From Pyrrhosoma nymphula (Eukaryota; Arthropoda; Insecta; Odonata; Coenagrionidae), in assembly GCA_963573305.1 (NCBI GenBank), contig OY754332.1, positions 139,059,977-139,123,976 of the forward strand: a DNA stretch of 64,000 bases. The letters are read 5' to 3'. Position 1 is the stretch's first letter, and every line of letters starts with the position of its first letter. A model generated the notes under the pieces. It did not search any database and was not told where the DNA came from. It saw nothing but the letters and a program-made list of their open reading frames with translations. Positions 1 to 13,120 of the stretch are shown one piece after another. Position numbers and translations under genes: made by a program.

Positions 1-2349
1 GAAAATGAAAAATGAGCCATTTTGGGAAAAATCAGTATTTCCAAACTTCCCGCGCCCTGAGCGACCGCTATAAATTACCGCACGGACTTCCGGTTTTGGA
101 TTTAAGATCTGTATGTGGAAACGAAACTTTTGACGAGTCCGCCCCTCACATTTTTACCCACTTTGCGGATATGGACCACCCTAAGGGCCCATGCTGTGTT
201 CATATCCGGCACCATGCGCTCAACACTTTGCGCGTGGCATGGGTATGGTGGCACTTCTTAAGATTTCCGGCCCATCAGGTGCGTCGAACTTAGCTTGAAG
301 ATCAGCATCGGAGTACCGCGGCAGTACAGGCGGATCGACTATTTTTCTCACTTATTTTAGTCTACCTAGCACTCATAGCTTTTGGCTTTGAAATTGATCT
401 ATGGAACGTAAAAGCTCCGAACGGCAGCTTAAGAATGAGAAGTTGCTTTCTTTTTTCTCGAGGAAAGAATGAGCTCTAAAGCTTGCTTTGGTGCAGGCCG
501 CCGAGTGCCCGTCACCATGCTTAGAACGATATTTTCAGGGTGAGTGAAGAATCCATTTGTTTGAATGGTCTTGTCAACTTCATCCCTGTAGTTCTTTGGA
601 AGTTAACTGGAAAGCAAGATTCCATTGAAGAGATGACGGCTTACACCGGATGGCAAACCACTGAAGCATATACACGCGAAGCACAAAATTTGTTAGGATA
701 TTGAGGTTGCTGTTAAGTTTCTTCATAGCAAGTACGTCCTCATGATGCGGTTCGATGTTGCGACCCACCGAGAGTGATTCAAATCCCCTGGATATCTCGC
801 CGCTAGGTCTGCAGGGCAACTACCATTGCTGACCATCCTTGCAAGTTCGAACATGTACTGTTGGTCGTTGCACAGGTTACTTCCATCCACCTCTGGGATA
901 TTGGTCTTGATAGCTTTGATACGCACAACTGGCATTTCCTCACGCTTACCGATGAGTTTCCCAATATCACCGGACAACTGTTTAGGAGTTATTGTTCGGC
1001 CGTCGACAGAAGAGAACATGTGACAGAGAGGCAGCTCGTTTTGGTGCAGCAAGCAGATCAACCACTGAAGCTCTTCCCCAGGTTCCCTATGAGCGTTATG
1101 ATTCCTCCCTTCCAGTCGGTGTTTGTGCCGGTTCCATCGGCTCCGATCGCTTCCAAATCGTCTGCTCCCACTGATTTCAGGTAGGATAGGATGGAGGTGG
1201 AGATAGATTCAGCTGAGCCTCTGGTGGGTGTTAAATGCTTGCCACTGGGCTTGTCATCAATCTTTATATGCTCCTCTTTGACAGTAACATTGCAGCGTTT
1301 CCCCCAACGGCTTCTAATGAAATTGTGTCGCACCTATTCCCGTCGAAATAGATCGCTTTTGGTGGGTTAGTTTTCTGAGCAGTTGACTCCATATTCTGAA
1401 CAGCTTTCACAAGACATGCATACCCTCTCTCAACGAATTTTACTGCAATCTACGACGTTTTAAGTCCCAACGAGGCCCCTGTCCTCCCACGCTGCAGTGA
1501 TGAGAGCAGCTGCTGCAGCAGTTGAGATCCCGTAAGATTCGCTACAGCTGACACATCGGGGAGTTTTGATCATGTTTGGGAAATTTCCTTCGTCTCGTAC
1601 ATAGTTTTTGTACATGGCTTTCATTCATCGTTGTCGTTCCTATCGAAGGATTTCTCATTTTTTTCTTCCTCATCAATGGAGATCTCTTGTTTTACTTCCA
1701 GAACAGGGACCTGGTGGCGCTGGAGCCGTTTCTCGACTTTCTCTTTTCTTCTGGTAAATATTCTGAAGTCTTTTATGTTTCCTTGCAGTCAAATCCTCCA
1801 ATTATCATTAGTCGTGCATGCCTTTGGTCTTCTATAAATTATTTCGCTTTTTCTGGTACTTTTTTGTCACGCGGACAGGAGCATGCATTAGGAGGCTTAC
1901 ATTTGCACGCAGTGATGTCAAAGAGCTTTTCTTTTGTAGCTCCAACGAATGTCCTTTTCTGGCACATAAGGAGCTTTACCACTATTTTTCTCCATTCTCT
2001 TACATTTAGCTGTCAGTTTGTCGACGGAATTCTCAATCTCTCTCACAGAGACAGTTGGTATCGAAGCGGACTGCCACACCTCCAGAATACGAGCGACAAA
2101 TTCCCTCCTAACCTCAAACCGGGATGGATTTACAGGCGCAGTCCCTTCCTTCAATTTGTTGTGGGCATGGAGATGAAACTTCAGTACATCGAATTCAGTC
2201 GGAATCTGAAGTTCACTGAGTTCACTTGGACCACCCGCGATTTCACATTTAACTTTCATCCGTTTCACCTTAGGCATCTTGAATGATAAACAATCAAGCT
2301 CTTTGCACATGCAGACACGCCTGAGCCTGTCCGGCGTAGTTATTCCCAA
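1..2349 (-). pseudogene. Decayed copy of an uncharacterised multicopy arthropod gene, probably transposon-linked (3' part runs off the window edge)
   Basis: Reading the minus strand from 2349 downward gives a chain of collinear fragments in different frames. They include 2349-1918 (SELQIPTEFDVLKFHLHAHN), 1333-1058 (RHNFIRSRWGK...DLEAIGADGTGTNTDWKGG), 1061-723 (LICLLHQNELPLCHMF, then DQQYMFELARMVSNG and LNHSRWVATSNRIMRTYL), 819-580 (VLRVYMLQWFAIRCKPSS) and a weak stretch near 200-300 (YPCHAQSVERMV). The order of blocks recalls a family of uncharacterised, high-copy arthropod proteins containing an HSRW-x-TTANR-like block and a CHxQxVER-like block; this is from memory and was not searched. Frameshifts and stops separate the blocks, and there are no introns between them, which favours a transposon or retrocopy over a host gene. 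No catalytic motif was recognised. The large plus-strand frame at 1576-2286 is an antisense shadow. Confidence 0.5.
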
Positions 2350-5300
2350 ATTATTTCCACGCTCCTGCTTATGCCTAATAGGCGGCTACGCACCACACAT
2401 AGCACAAAAATTGCCAAAATCGTGGTAATTCGACATTTTTGTTGTTTTCAGCCTATATGTATTGAAATAACTAAGGTTTGCATCAGAATTACCTTCAGAC
2501 TCATCCCCGTCCAGATTGGCGCCACGAGATCTCCGAGAGAGGCCTGGAAGGGCACGAATAAGGTAAGCAACCCGCAAAACAGTACTCATTTCCTGCACTT
2601 TAACTTTCAGGCTGGCAGGTAAAATATTTTTTGATCGGAATTTTTTTTTTATTTCCGTAATCTGGGCCTCAAAAGGCACGTTGACCCAATGGGCGCCGTA
2701 CCGAAAAAAAATATCGCGAAATTCACTACACCCTAATGGTCATGTCAAATCACATGATCCACCCAAGAGATTCAGAGCCGCATTACAAAGGCCTGAATTT
2801 TCCTCTCCCAGGCCTCTACGCCGTACAGTCAAGTCAAATAGATATATATCATTGAAGCTTCGCTTATCGCTTTTTGAATGGCAGACTTAGGTCTCTTCTT
2901 CTAAACAGAGGATTGATAGATTTAAACGTCGTTCTGGCTTTTTCGATCCCACGCTTGATCTCCTGAGAATGATCGAATGAATGATCCCAGTCCTCGTTGA
3001 TGTTGCAGCCAAGTAAATTTCTTATAGTAAGTAAATAAAAAGTAAAAATGAAGTGAATTATTGTGGAAACAACCAAGTTATTCTTACCTATGATGATAAG
3101 TTATGTATACACTTAACTTACAACACGTAATGAAAAATACATGCTATATTATTAAGCAGAGCATGTAGGGTAGCTTAAGTTGCATCTATCTCAGACATAG
3201 CTTAACCTTTACCATTTCTACTAATTAGAGAGATACACTGCCGAAATGATGGACAGATACAAAAGATATAAAAAGAAGAGAGAGATAGTGTCAAATAAAT
3301 AGGTACAACGTTCCTTCTTCCCCTGCATCATTAATGACTAAAACAAAAACAGCGCGATACCCGAAGGCACCCTGTTAACACACATTTCATTTTCTTTCCT
3401 TTCCATCAACCAATTCCTTTTCCATGCTCCCTCCCTTTCCATAGCTGGTACTTCCTAATACCCCCTGCCAAACGCCACTGCGGTGGCTCGCGCGGAAGTA
3501 TGAGAATGTGAATGAACCTATGGTCCGTAAACTTTAAAAGAGAACTTTCCTAATTGTTCACGTCTTTTCTAAATTTTATTTCTGCTAAAATCAATTTTGT
3601 TTCACAAACCGATAGTCGAAGGATTTTTTTTTCAATTTGATGCCACTGAATTAACTTCTCTGTGTGCTATCTCAAAAAGTGTCTTCGCAGCGGCTTAAGT
3701 GGAATTTTATCTGCAGAACACTTTGATTCTATGACATGCACATTTCCTTCTTCATTGTCTCTCCATAGCTAATCGCCTCCGAAAGGGACTCGGGGATAAT
3801 TCATCTTTTGCGATTCTGTAAAAAAACAATTCGATGAGTAATAAATTAATTTTTATAAATAGTTGATAAAACATGCAAACTATACACCTTTAGTTTTTTG
3901 ACGAAACCTAGGTGCTAGAAGTTCCTATTTTTTAATATTCTCCCTCTGGAGCGCACAGCCGTCATCTATCCCATGTAAAACAGCTTATAGTTTTAGGCAA
4001 ATTTCTCGAAAAGTGGCTCGGCAAGAGGTTGATATTTTGATAACATTGGAAAGATGAGAGTTTTTTCTTTAAAATGAGGCCAAATTCATCAAACTCTAGG
4101 TGACGTGATTTTTCGCTCAAAATACCTTAATGAATTCAAGGCTATGATCCCCAGCAACCGACGCCCTCAAGGAGACGGGGTAAGGATTGCCGGATGCTCT
4201 CTCATTTTCTTTCGCCCTGTACTCTAAACATATGAATCTTTTGAAACTATAATCACCAGATGACATCCTAAGTCAGCAGCAAAAATAGATCAAGGCTTTT
4301 AACTTTGCACCCAAAGGTTGTTTAAAGAATTTAAACTTAATCTGAAGAAAGTTGAAACCTTGCATAAGTGCAGGACACATCTAGCTGAGCGACATATTCA
4401 ATTTTCCATAAGTGCCCGTGTTCATCTCGTCGTTGTTTCCGTCTAAAGGTCATTGGATAGCGGAAACAGCGTTCCAGTGGTTACTACAAATACACTCGGT
4501 ATTTTCCTAATATTTATGATTTATAAAATGCTATTAATTATTCAGAAAATATGCATGTTTTTGGAGAAAAATAAAATGAGAGACCTCTGGATCGAAAAAA
4601 TAATTACGAGTTCTATCTGGACCTCCTAGGTCCCAACTAAGTATGTACCTCAATCCTTTGCCCATACATTGTTATTAAGCACAAGCCTCTTTTGAAAATC
4701 TTCTCATTACTGACGACGATTTGTAGACTTACTGAGCGTAACTATCTTTATTGCAGATAAACATATAAGGCATTAAATATTGCTCTAACTATACGAGTGA
4801 CAACGACGGATAAAGAATTCTATCGGCGTATTAGCGTTCGGTTCAATTATCAGAGCGAGAGATTCTTTTATCTGGCACCCAGAACCTGACAGAGTGTTCA
4901 ATGGATCAAAGTATGGCCTCTTACGCTTGTAACAAATATTTCAATCAATTGTATTTCTTTCCACGACTCTATTTATTGACGACACTGTGGCAAGTCTAAA
5001 GGGCAACAGTAATATGACACAAGCCATTAATACGGTATAACTTTAGGAGGTGACGCGAGTATAATTGCATCTTAAAAACCGATTCATAAAATGCACTAAA
5101 AATGCAATGAAATTTATTCATCAAACACCTAATGTGATTCCCAATTATATTCTTAATATCGTTGTTTAATGCTATATAAATACGAAAGAGGCTGTTTTAT
5201 ATTGTGAGGGATTGATCCCATATAGTTTGAATTCAATTCATAGTTTAATTAATGAATCATCTGATATCCATAAAAATACATGTGTTATTGAACAATATAC

Positions 5301-7380
5301 CCATCAAGAGAGAAATCAGTCTCTGCTGCTTCCTCGCTGCATGAGTGACCACTGAGTGGTAGGCAACCAGCAATGGAGAGACGTCGGTGTGGGCAGCATC
5401 ATACACGGGCGGCCGAAAAAGCTCTAAAACAAGCGGTATCTCAGGGCTAAAATTATATCTCGTTAGGAAAAACATAGTTTTGCTTAATGGGCTACATTAC
5501 ATTTTCTTGTATTGTTTTCTAGAAAGAGGACAATCCATCCGCCATTTTGGGCTCGCGGTATATGCGCCATAGCTGTAAGCACTTTTGGAAGAAATAGTTG
5601 TTCACGTGTATCTGAAACAATGACGTCAGAGCTCATTGTACAAGCGTAGTACAAGAACGTCTTAGAATGTTTTCTTAACAAATCGTAAGAAATTGCCAAC
5701 GTTGTTCTGATTAACTTCAGTTGTATGGATCTAAGTTTTCTTTCCTTATTCAATTAGACTAGTTTTACAGTTGAGTTTTGTTCAGTGCCTCTGTACCAAG
5801 AAGAGTGGAATCCAAAGACCAGTAACTTCATGTTTTTAGAAGGCCAATTAGGGAAGGTGAAATAGTTCTGATACCTAAATGAGGAAACAATTAAGGTGAA
5901 CATAGAATAATGGAGATGGCGCGATAATAATGCAGTATAGAAGATAACGGTGAACGGTTCGGAGGCGGCAGTCATGAGGAGTAATGATCCAATAGTCTTT
6001 AATATATTTCTGGCATATATAAGGAAAAGGATGGAGGAAATGCCTGATTAATGGTGCAAGAGAGGTTGGTATGAGGTGCGAAGAAATGGCACTGTCGTGT
6101 GACACGGGAGATCCTGGAATTTTATGGCATGTTAAAGGATGTGATTGAAAAAAACATATTTGATGGGCTAGGGAAGGAAGTAATATTACAGACGTCAGAA
6201 TGGACTATAACGCATCGTAGGGAAGTTGAGTTTTAAATAACTATTACAAAAATTATCCATGGAGGATTTAGGGAGTGTAAATGTTCAAATGATGTCTTTA
6301 AGGAATCAATCCCATGAGTGGTTAATAGCGGGAAATGTCACAATTTGAAACTGACGTGAAATATTTGAGGGAATTAGTTTCATTAATCCTTCTGGTACAC
6401 TCATTCTACTGGTCGGAAGCAATCTGTACTAATCGATAATTCATAATACTCAGCCTTGACGTAAAGGGAATGTTATCGGTCATCAACTGGAAGTTACCCT
6501 TATGGTTGCCCTTACTTTTCATCAGTGGAATGTAGAAATCAGGACGTGACGATGAAGTACTGATTGTTGATAGTCTGCTTTGCTGTACTTATAAAGCTCC
6601 CAATTCCGAAAATATCCCTGAAATTCCCGAGGATACTTCGTGAACTTATGAAAACCAAATCAGGATTAGAAAATCTATGAGGGGATCCAATTGGGTTAAA
6701 GGATAATTACTCCTCACCTTGAACTGTTGGACAGTCAAGAATCATTGACTTTTAAACTCATTTCTTGCGTCAAAGATTCTTAATCCATAGCCCACTTGAA
6801 CAGAGTGGAGTGTTAGGCTACTGAACGGAGGGTGACAAGTTCATATTAAGTTGATTCTTCAAGTTATCCCTAGCTTTAACTCCAAGCGTAAAGATTTTAG
6901 GATGATAGAATTTCTTGGTCCAGGGAAAAGAGCTGAGTGACGGTTTAAAAAAATTAAGAAACACACAGTAGTGGACGTTTTGTTGAAGAACATGATGCCA
7001 GCCAAACAAGTATCGTGTGCTAATGTTCACATTATCCTAATTCACGGATTTACACCAAACGAAGGGCATTTAGAAACAGGCAATTTTAGAGATAAAAAAT
7101 CATACAAAAACTGGAAACAAGAGTGTACCTCTATACGGTGAAAAATACAATCTTCTGAAAATGCAATTTGGTTCGCCAAAGTGATTTGACACATTTTTAT
7201 ATAGTATTTACTGAAATAATAATATTTTATGAACATCTATATGTCAATCTCGAACAACAAAATCCCAAAGAATTCATAGAAATATTTAGAATGCGTAGAA
7301 CTTGTCACGAGAAAAAACGACCAGGATCGGGAGTCAATCCACGAACCCTCGGCTGCCGGGCCAAGGCACAGACCAATACA
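2350..7380. other. AT-rich intergenic DNA with no gene recognised
   Basis: Only short spurious frames are present (longest about 97 codons, at 2679-2386, just upstream of the decayed gene and possibly its degraded leader). A good minus-strand splice-donor match (CATAG|GTAAGAAT) occurs near 3083-3092, but no flanking coding exon could be found. I saw no inverted repeats, tRNA boxes or transposase motifs in this stretch. Confidence 0.5.
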
Positions 7381-7389
7381 AATTAGGAA

Positions 7390-7461
7390 GCCTGGATAGT
7401 GTAGTGATCTGCGCATTAGCCTAGCAAGCCGAAAGTCCAAGGTTTGATTCCGGGTCCAGGC
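7390..7461 (+). repeat. tRNA-derived sequence (SINE head or tRNA pseudogene)
   Basis: A 72-base tRNA-like fold. The acceptor stem is perfect over 7 bp (GCCTGGA at 7390 against TCCAGGC ending at 7461). An A-box-like TAGTGTAGTGA follows at 7397 and a B-box-like GGTTTGATTCC at 7441. The T-stem is poorly paired, so a working tRNA is unlikely. If the canonical spacing is forced, the anticodon loop would read CTAGCAA, suggesting an Ala (AGC) ancestor. AT-rich non-tRNA sequence follows, as expected for a SINE body, but I could not place the 3' end or a target duplication. Confidence 0.5.
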
Positions 7462-7619
7462 CAATTTTCCCTCGTGGCAATTTCTACATTACTCATTCTG
7501 CTCACGATCACGGTTAAAAATATACCTATCGATCATTTATGAGCGTTAATTCGGAAGTTTCAGGAATTTTTCAGAGCAGAATAAGATATATATATATATA
7601 TATGCATATTTATATTTAT

Positions 7620-9130
7620 TTGTTCGTCTCTTCTCTTGAAGAAGGCTAAACCGATGCTGGCCGAAAATTTGAATATTATTTCCTGTGTGTTCCTTTTCTG
7701 CGTGTTTTTTATCCATCGTGCCATAACTATTGGCTCTACGTATTATTTATCGAGATTTGTGATATTTCCGTGCATGGTACCTTTCAGTGGTACCGGCCCA
7801 CCCGGATTGTCCGTCAGCCACCCTCACCTGTGTCCTCTTGGCCATGTAACTGTTTCGAATCAATCTTCCGTCTCTCCAATCCAATTTTCTTATGCCTTTT
7901 TATTATTTTTTCCCAGTTCACTCTGCCAAACCCCTTTTAAATCCACGAAACAAGCAAAAACACCATGATTATACTCGAGATTAATTTCTATTAGGTTTCT
8001 CATCGTCGCAGTCGCATCCCGGGTTGCCTTTCTCTTATTAAACCCGAACTAGTCGTCAAATAAGTGATCGTTTGCTCTCATCTCCGACTTCCTGTAATCT
8101 TAAGATCAACCTTGGTCACGTGTGAAATCAAAATTATGGCTGTGTAGTCTTTACATTTCTACGCATTCTTCTTTCTCGGAATGGAGATGAAAACTGTTAT
8201 CACGAAGTCCTCCGGCCATACTCCTTCCCCGTACACCCTGCGAATAAGTTCAAAAAAATCGTCGTCTTCCATTAGTTCCTAGGTTCCTCAATAACTCGTA
8301 AGAAATTTTATACTCTACACTCGTTATTCACAATATTCACCCGCTATTCACCACACCCGTTCGATTAATATTTTTCCTTTACATTTGGTGTCGTTTGCCC
8401 ACTCTTACGGCTCGATAACATTTTATTTTTAGCGTATTGAGCACCCACTTCCCCCTCTCGCTATATTTTTTTCCATTTCGTTGCATTGTCTTCTCCACCA
8501 ATTTTCCTTTGCCCAATTGCTTCTTGCCGTGGTTACTAAACAGTTCCCAATACCTAATCCTGTTCTCTTTCCTCCCTTGTTCCAATTTTCTAATCCTCTC
8601 CTATGCTCCTGTTTACTAGCTCCTGGTACTTCCTCTCCTTTTCCCCGTGCAAGGCTACCCTGTTCCATTTCTTTACTCCCTTACCTTCCCTTTTCCATCT
8701 AACATCACATTTCATGAGAACTATATCTAATTATTATGATCTGAGTCCGTGTCCCCCACCGGAAATATTAGCGAGTTTTTGACACTATTCCTGAACCTCT
8801 GCCAGATCATGATATAATCTATTTCTATCTCCCAGTGTCTTCCGGTATTTCCATGTGTAACGACGCCTGTAGCTATGTCTAAACCAAGCGTTTTTTGTAC
8901 TAATTTATTTATCTCGTAAAATTCAACTATCTTCTCGCCGTGGTCATTATGTTTCTCTAGTCCATACTCTCCCACTTCATCCCCCTAATACCGCGTTCCC
9001 CGTCAGTTTGGTTTTTCTTACCTGGGCCTTCTCTAATTATCTCTTCTAGTTGTTCGAGCGCGCCATCCACCTCATCTTCCTTATGGTTACCAGTAGACAT
9101 TAATACCAGTGCCACTACGAAAGTGGTCGT
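7620..9130 (-). mobile_element. Decayed non-LTR retrotransposon: apurinic endonuclease plus reverse transcriptase fragments
   Basis: Minus-strand translation gives an APE-type endonuclease tail at 8975-8727. It has YGLEKHNDHGEKIVEF, then GRHWEIEIDYIMIWQRFRNS and a terminal SDHN (the usual IDYIL...W...SDH layout). Further down (8270-7930) comes an RT start: DDFFELIRRVYGEGVWPEDF, an ITVFISIPRK-like block, and, after frameshifts, FGFNKRKATRDATATMRNL and VFACFVDFKR, which match the RT FGFR-G-RGTRDAI...CFVDFEKAFD block. Stops and frameshifts interrupt every block. The gene order EN-RT fits a LINE. The 5' end is missing, and the 3' end near an (AT)n tract at 7588-7604 is a guess. It is not active. 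Confidence 0.6.
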
Positions 9131-12100
9131 TGCAGTAGTGGTGGTTTAAAACTTTAGGGATGCATTAGATTTTACTTTTTGACAATTAGATATTTATGCA
9201 TGAAAAATTTTTAAGCAACAATTACGTCAATATTTCTTTTACAAAAAATTGCAATTAAACGCAAAAATTAGAAAAAATACCCGTTGGAACACATTTTCTC
9301 TACAAACCACCTTACGAGTCAATCATGGAAAAATTCCGAAATCGGTAACTAGTGTTGGTATGAAGAACATTTTTGAACTTAAGTCAAGTCAATTTCAAAC
9401 TTAATCATTTATTGGAGAGTAATTTTAAAATTTTTTAGAAATTATCTTTAACCCGGTTTTACCCCGTGCAGAGTAGTTCTGAAAAATCCTTCCCCAGTGA
9501 TCCTAGATTACGGATTTAAAAAATTTCATTTTTTTATCCGAAATACTTTCGGCTGGGCATAGATCAGTGAGTTTGACATGAAATCCGTCTTCATATATGG
9601 AGATGAAGTAGGATACTTCAAAAAAAATTTTACTCCTGAGTAATATTTAAGCCTGGCCATCTAAGTCTACCGTTGAGCCTCTCAAAGAAAACTTTTTTCG
9701 GGAGTGGAATTTTTCTTCGTAATATAACTTACCACATTCCCAGTCATTAAATACCCTTTAAACGATAAAACTGCCTTCGAATTCAAAACATAGGCACAAA
9801 AATAGACAACTCTAGTCACAGTTCACGTAGATCAGGAGATAAACGAGCTTTGTGGACTAATTGACACATCACTGGCTACACGCCATCGCCCGGCGACGAG
9901 CTAGATACCTCGCCCTCAGAGCGTCCATTGTTGTCTCTCCCCTCCGATCCTCTTGTCCCTCTTCATCACACATTTCGTGTCCGAGCTGGCGTCACTCTTT
10001 ACAGGCTGACATTTAACTTCACAATCTCACCCTGAAAAGTGCAGTTCATCCATGGATAACCGCAGGGGAATTTGAAGTTTTGAAGAAGCAAGTCCACTGA
10101 GATCACGCGAAAAATGTCCTTCATATCTTGTTGAATAGCTTCACCCTACGATTTATACACTGCGTACCAATGGTTAATTGGCTGTAATTTCAGCTCCAGT
10201 CCACCCTTAACCATCTCCTCGCCCTCGGGCAAGACGTTCACGTTAAATCTAACCGAGCGAGAGACAATTTTCTGCCAGCAGTTGATCCGTCTGGGCCATA
10301 ACTATCGACCAACGTCATGACTTTATAGCAACGTCCTCCACGAGCTACGAATGTGAGGTTATTCTCGGTTGACTGCAGTCGACGAAAAAGATTATTGCAT
10401 TCCACACGTCACCAGGATAATAATGAAAAATTCCAACTCCTCTGTCTACATGATAGCTGGTTTTAGGCTCTCCGATTAAGAAACTATTCCGCTACATTCC
10501 AATGGGTGCCAATCACGGGGGAAAGAAAAAAAAACCTTCCTCCGTCTGTCCAGCTAAGCGCTACTCTGAGTGATATGGTCGGTAAGGTTTTGTTGAGTGG
10601 CTGTGGTCACACGATGGTTGCCCACGTTCGAGCTAGCAACAAGTGACTACTTATGTATCCTGGCACGAAACAGAATCAACAAGAAATAGCCTTTCCAAAT
10701 GACGGACGTAACGAAGGAGTTGGTCGTTTATTTATCACTGCCATATGGCACTATCAGTGACACTTACTCCAAAGGAGCTGCAATGGCAAACTGTATATTG
10801 CGGTTAAGCGTTTGTTCACATGGAAAAGCAATGCCCATCAATTATTTCGCTATGCATTCAAATTGAATAAATATTGCTCCAAAGCGTTGTTATTAAAATG
10901 TTTTTAAATAAATAAGTTATCAAATTAAAGTGTTTTGGGCCATAAATAGAATGCTGTAAAATAAAATAATTAACGAAGCAATTATAACAATTTTAGTTTA
11001 TCCGTCAATCCATGCATGGATGTTTAACAGTTATCAACGTCTCACGTAGTAAATACCTCACTGCCCTCGCCATGTTACCCAGAGCACTTAACATGCAAGG
11101 TTTGTGAATAGTAATTGTTATATAAAACTTAAATCAAAAGAAAAAACTTCAAACTAATCATTCCTCTTGAGTATTTACTCGTCAGGTTAGAAAAGATCGT
11201 TTGGCGGCATAACGAAATGGATGCCGATCAAAATTAGAAAGAAAATGTAAAGAACAAGACCAAATTCTGGAGAGTATGTAAAAAGTGGAATAGCGATAAT
11301 GGCAAAATTTTTAATAGCGGAATCCTCCCCCATGGCAAGACAAAATATTTTAGAAATGGAAAGATACATTGTTCCATTTTCCTAAGACTACGTTCAATCG
11401 CGCTGTTTGATGGATGCATTCAGCCCTACCGCTTGGGTTAATAAAACGATAAACGCTAGTTGAGCTTGAAATACTATCACACGTTTTACAAAATTACCCA
11501 CCAGAAAGTAGATGATATTATAATAGGGGTTACCTGAGAGCAACCGGATAGAAATATCTGATACCACCCACAATGGCCTGTCATATGATGCCACTGTAAC
11601 GATTGAAGCCATGGACACTCACTTTATCATTATTCCAATTGCTGGATGATTTTTCACCCATCTGCCCACAAAAACAAACACGAAAAATTAGAAACGATGT
11701 CTATTCAAAGTGATAATTTTTCTGACACAGGAAGACCTACTAGATTTATTTGTAGTCCACGTCATTTTACTCAAATTAACAAGAAACCCAAGAATTCAAA
11801 ACTTACAGGAAGATGAATAAACTGCTTCAATATCCCTATGTCATATTGTATATTTAAATGAGAGGCTTGATTGATGGGTACAGTTCCTATGGCTATGGTT
11901 GGCTAATACCTCTTCATATACGGGACAGACGGACGTAAGTAGTACATATCCGTTAACCACCGTCGTGATGGGAACTTCATGGAAATAGTTCCATTTGTTG
12001 CATATTTTTAGTTAGGGAAAACTAAAGGTACGTTCTCGAATCATACAAGAGCTTTATTTTGCTATAATAATTATAAATTGGCTCATGGAAATAGGTTCCT

Positions 12101-12214
12101 GCCGGAAAGTCCTATTTTTATGCTGATAGGTACCATACATACATTCACTTCACGCCAATCCCTTCTGAGGCAGGCACAGTCAAAGAACTTAGTTATTACT
12201 GTTAGACCTAGGAA
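9131..12214. other. Intergenic stretch with no feature recognised
   Basis: No frame of convincing length or composition is present. A less AT-rich patch at about 9880-10400 has no open frame on either strand. Short minus-strand frames at 11187-11618 look like random hydrophobic translations of AT-rich DNA. No paired inverted repeats were seen. Confidence 0.45.
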
Positions 12215-13120
12215 ACCGGCTCTCATACAATGATTTCCTCCATAATGCCTATCCTTGCATACCTCTTTCGCATATGTTACATTCATTGGTTGACACACGC
12301 TCTCCGATTCTTAAGACTCCTAATATCCTTGCTCAACAGTCTCTTCCATCACATTCACCCACGAATGTTTCGGTCTACCCCTTCCTCACACACCACTTAC
12401 TCTTATGTATGTTTCACCATTCACTCTCATCCTTTCTCTCAACAATACCAAACCAATAAAGCACACTCCTTTCATATATGCCCACCACTGAACCGTTCTT
12501 TTTTATGACCAACACATTCGTAACCCTGTCCCTCCTGCTTTACCGCAACCACTTCTCAGGAACCCCACATCCATTGCATTTGATCTACATTTATTTTTAT
12601 CCGGACACAACCAGGTTTTACTGCCATAAAATAAAGTCGGGTGGGGAAAAATTTTATGCACTGCGATTTTCGTTTCCCTAGACAAACATTCACTCCTTGA
12701 CATGCTCCACACACTACTAACAACTTTCCTTCCAACATTCGCACGCCTCCTCTTCTTCCCTTCATGAACCCTTCACATCTTTCACAAACAGTCGTCCAAG
12801 GTGTACAAAATCGTCCTCTTGTTCAATTGTTTCATCAAGCAATTATTCTTCCCATTACCCCTGCCAAAACAATTACTTTTGTCTCCGACACATTTATCTT
12901 CCACTCTCCCTGTGGCTCCACATAAGTTATCCAGGAGTCCGTTATACCTGTGGACTCTCAGACAGCAACTCGGCATCCTCCGCGGACAGTAGAACTCGAG
13001 CATTAACATCTCCAACCATTAAACAGACATTCCTACCAGAGTCTCTCACACGTTCATCCAAGAAAACATTGAACACGCATCCTTGCTTTACCTCAAAACC
13101 AGTCACTCAGGACTCCACTC
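12215..13120 (-). mobile_element. Decayed non-LTR retrotransposon: C-terminal half of the reverse transcriptase
   Basis: On the minus strand, fragments appear in LINE order through different frames. At about 13110-12960 come VKQGCVFNVFLDERVRDSG and DAELLSES, matching the RT block RQGC...LFN.FMD.VVR. At about 12850-12790 comes EQEDDFVHLGRLFVKD, the 'YLG' block. At 12765-12560 come RRGGVRMLEGK and LSRETKIAVHKIF, then LFYGSKTWL, the 'YGSETW' block. Near 12500-12400 is SVLYWFGIVERKDES, the 'WFGH.ERMD' block. At about 12380-12330 is GRPKHSWVNVMEETV, and at 12298-12240 CQPMNVTYAKEVCKDR, the usual C-terminal end. Stops and frameshifts are frequent and the YADD region is unrecognisable. It is 5'-truncated and dead. 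Confidence 0.65.

Noticed and set aside
1576..2286. Longest plus-strand open frame (236 codons)
   Set aside because: It is antisense to the decayed gene fragments at 2349-1918 and upstream; its composition (Phe/Ser/Leu-rich) is that of a shadow frame.
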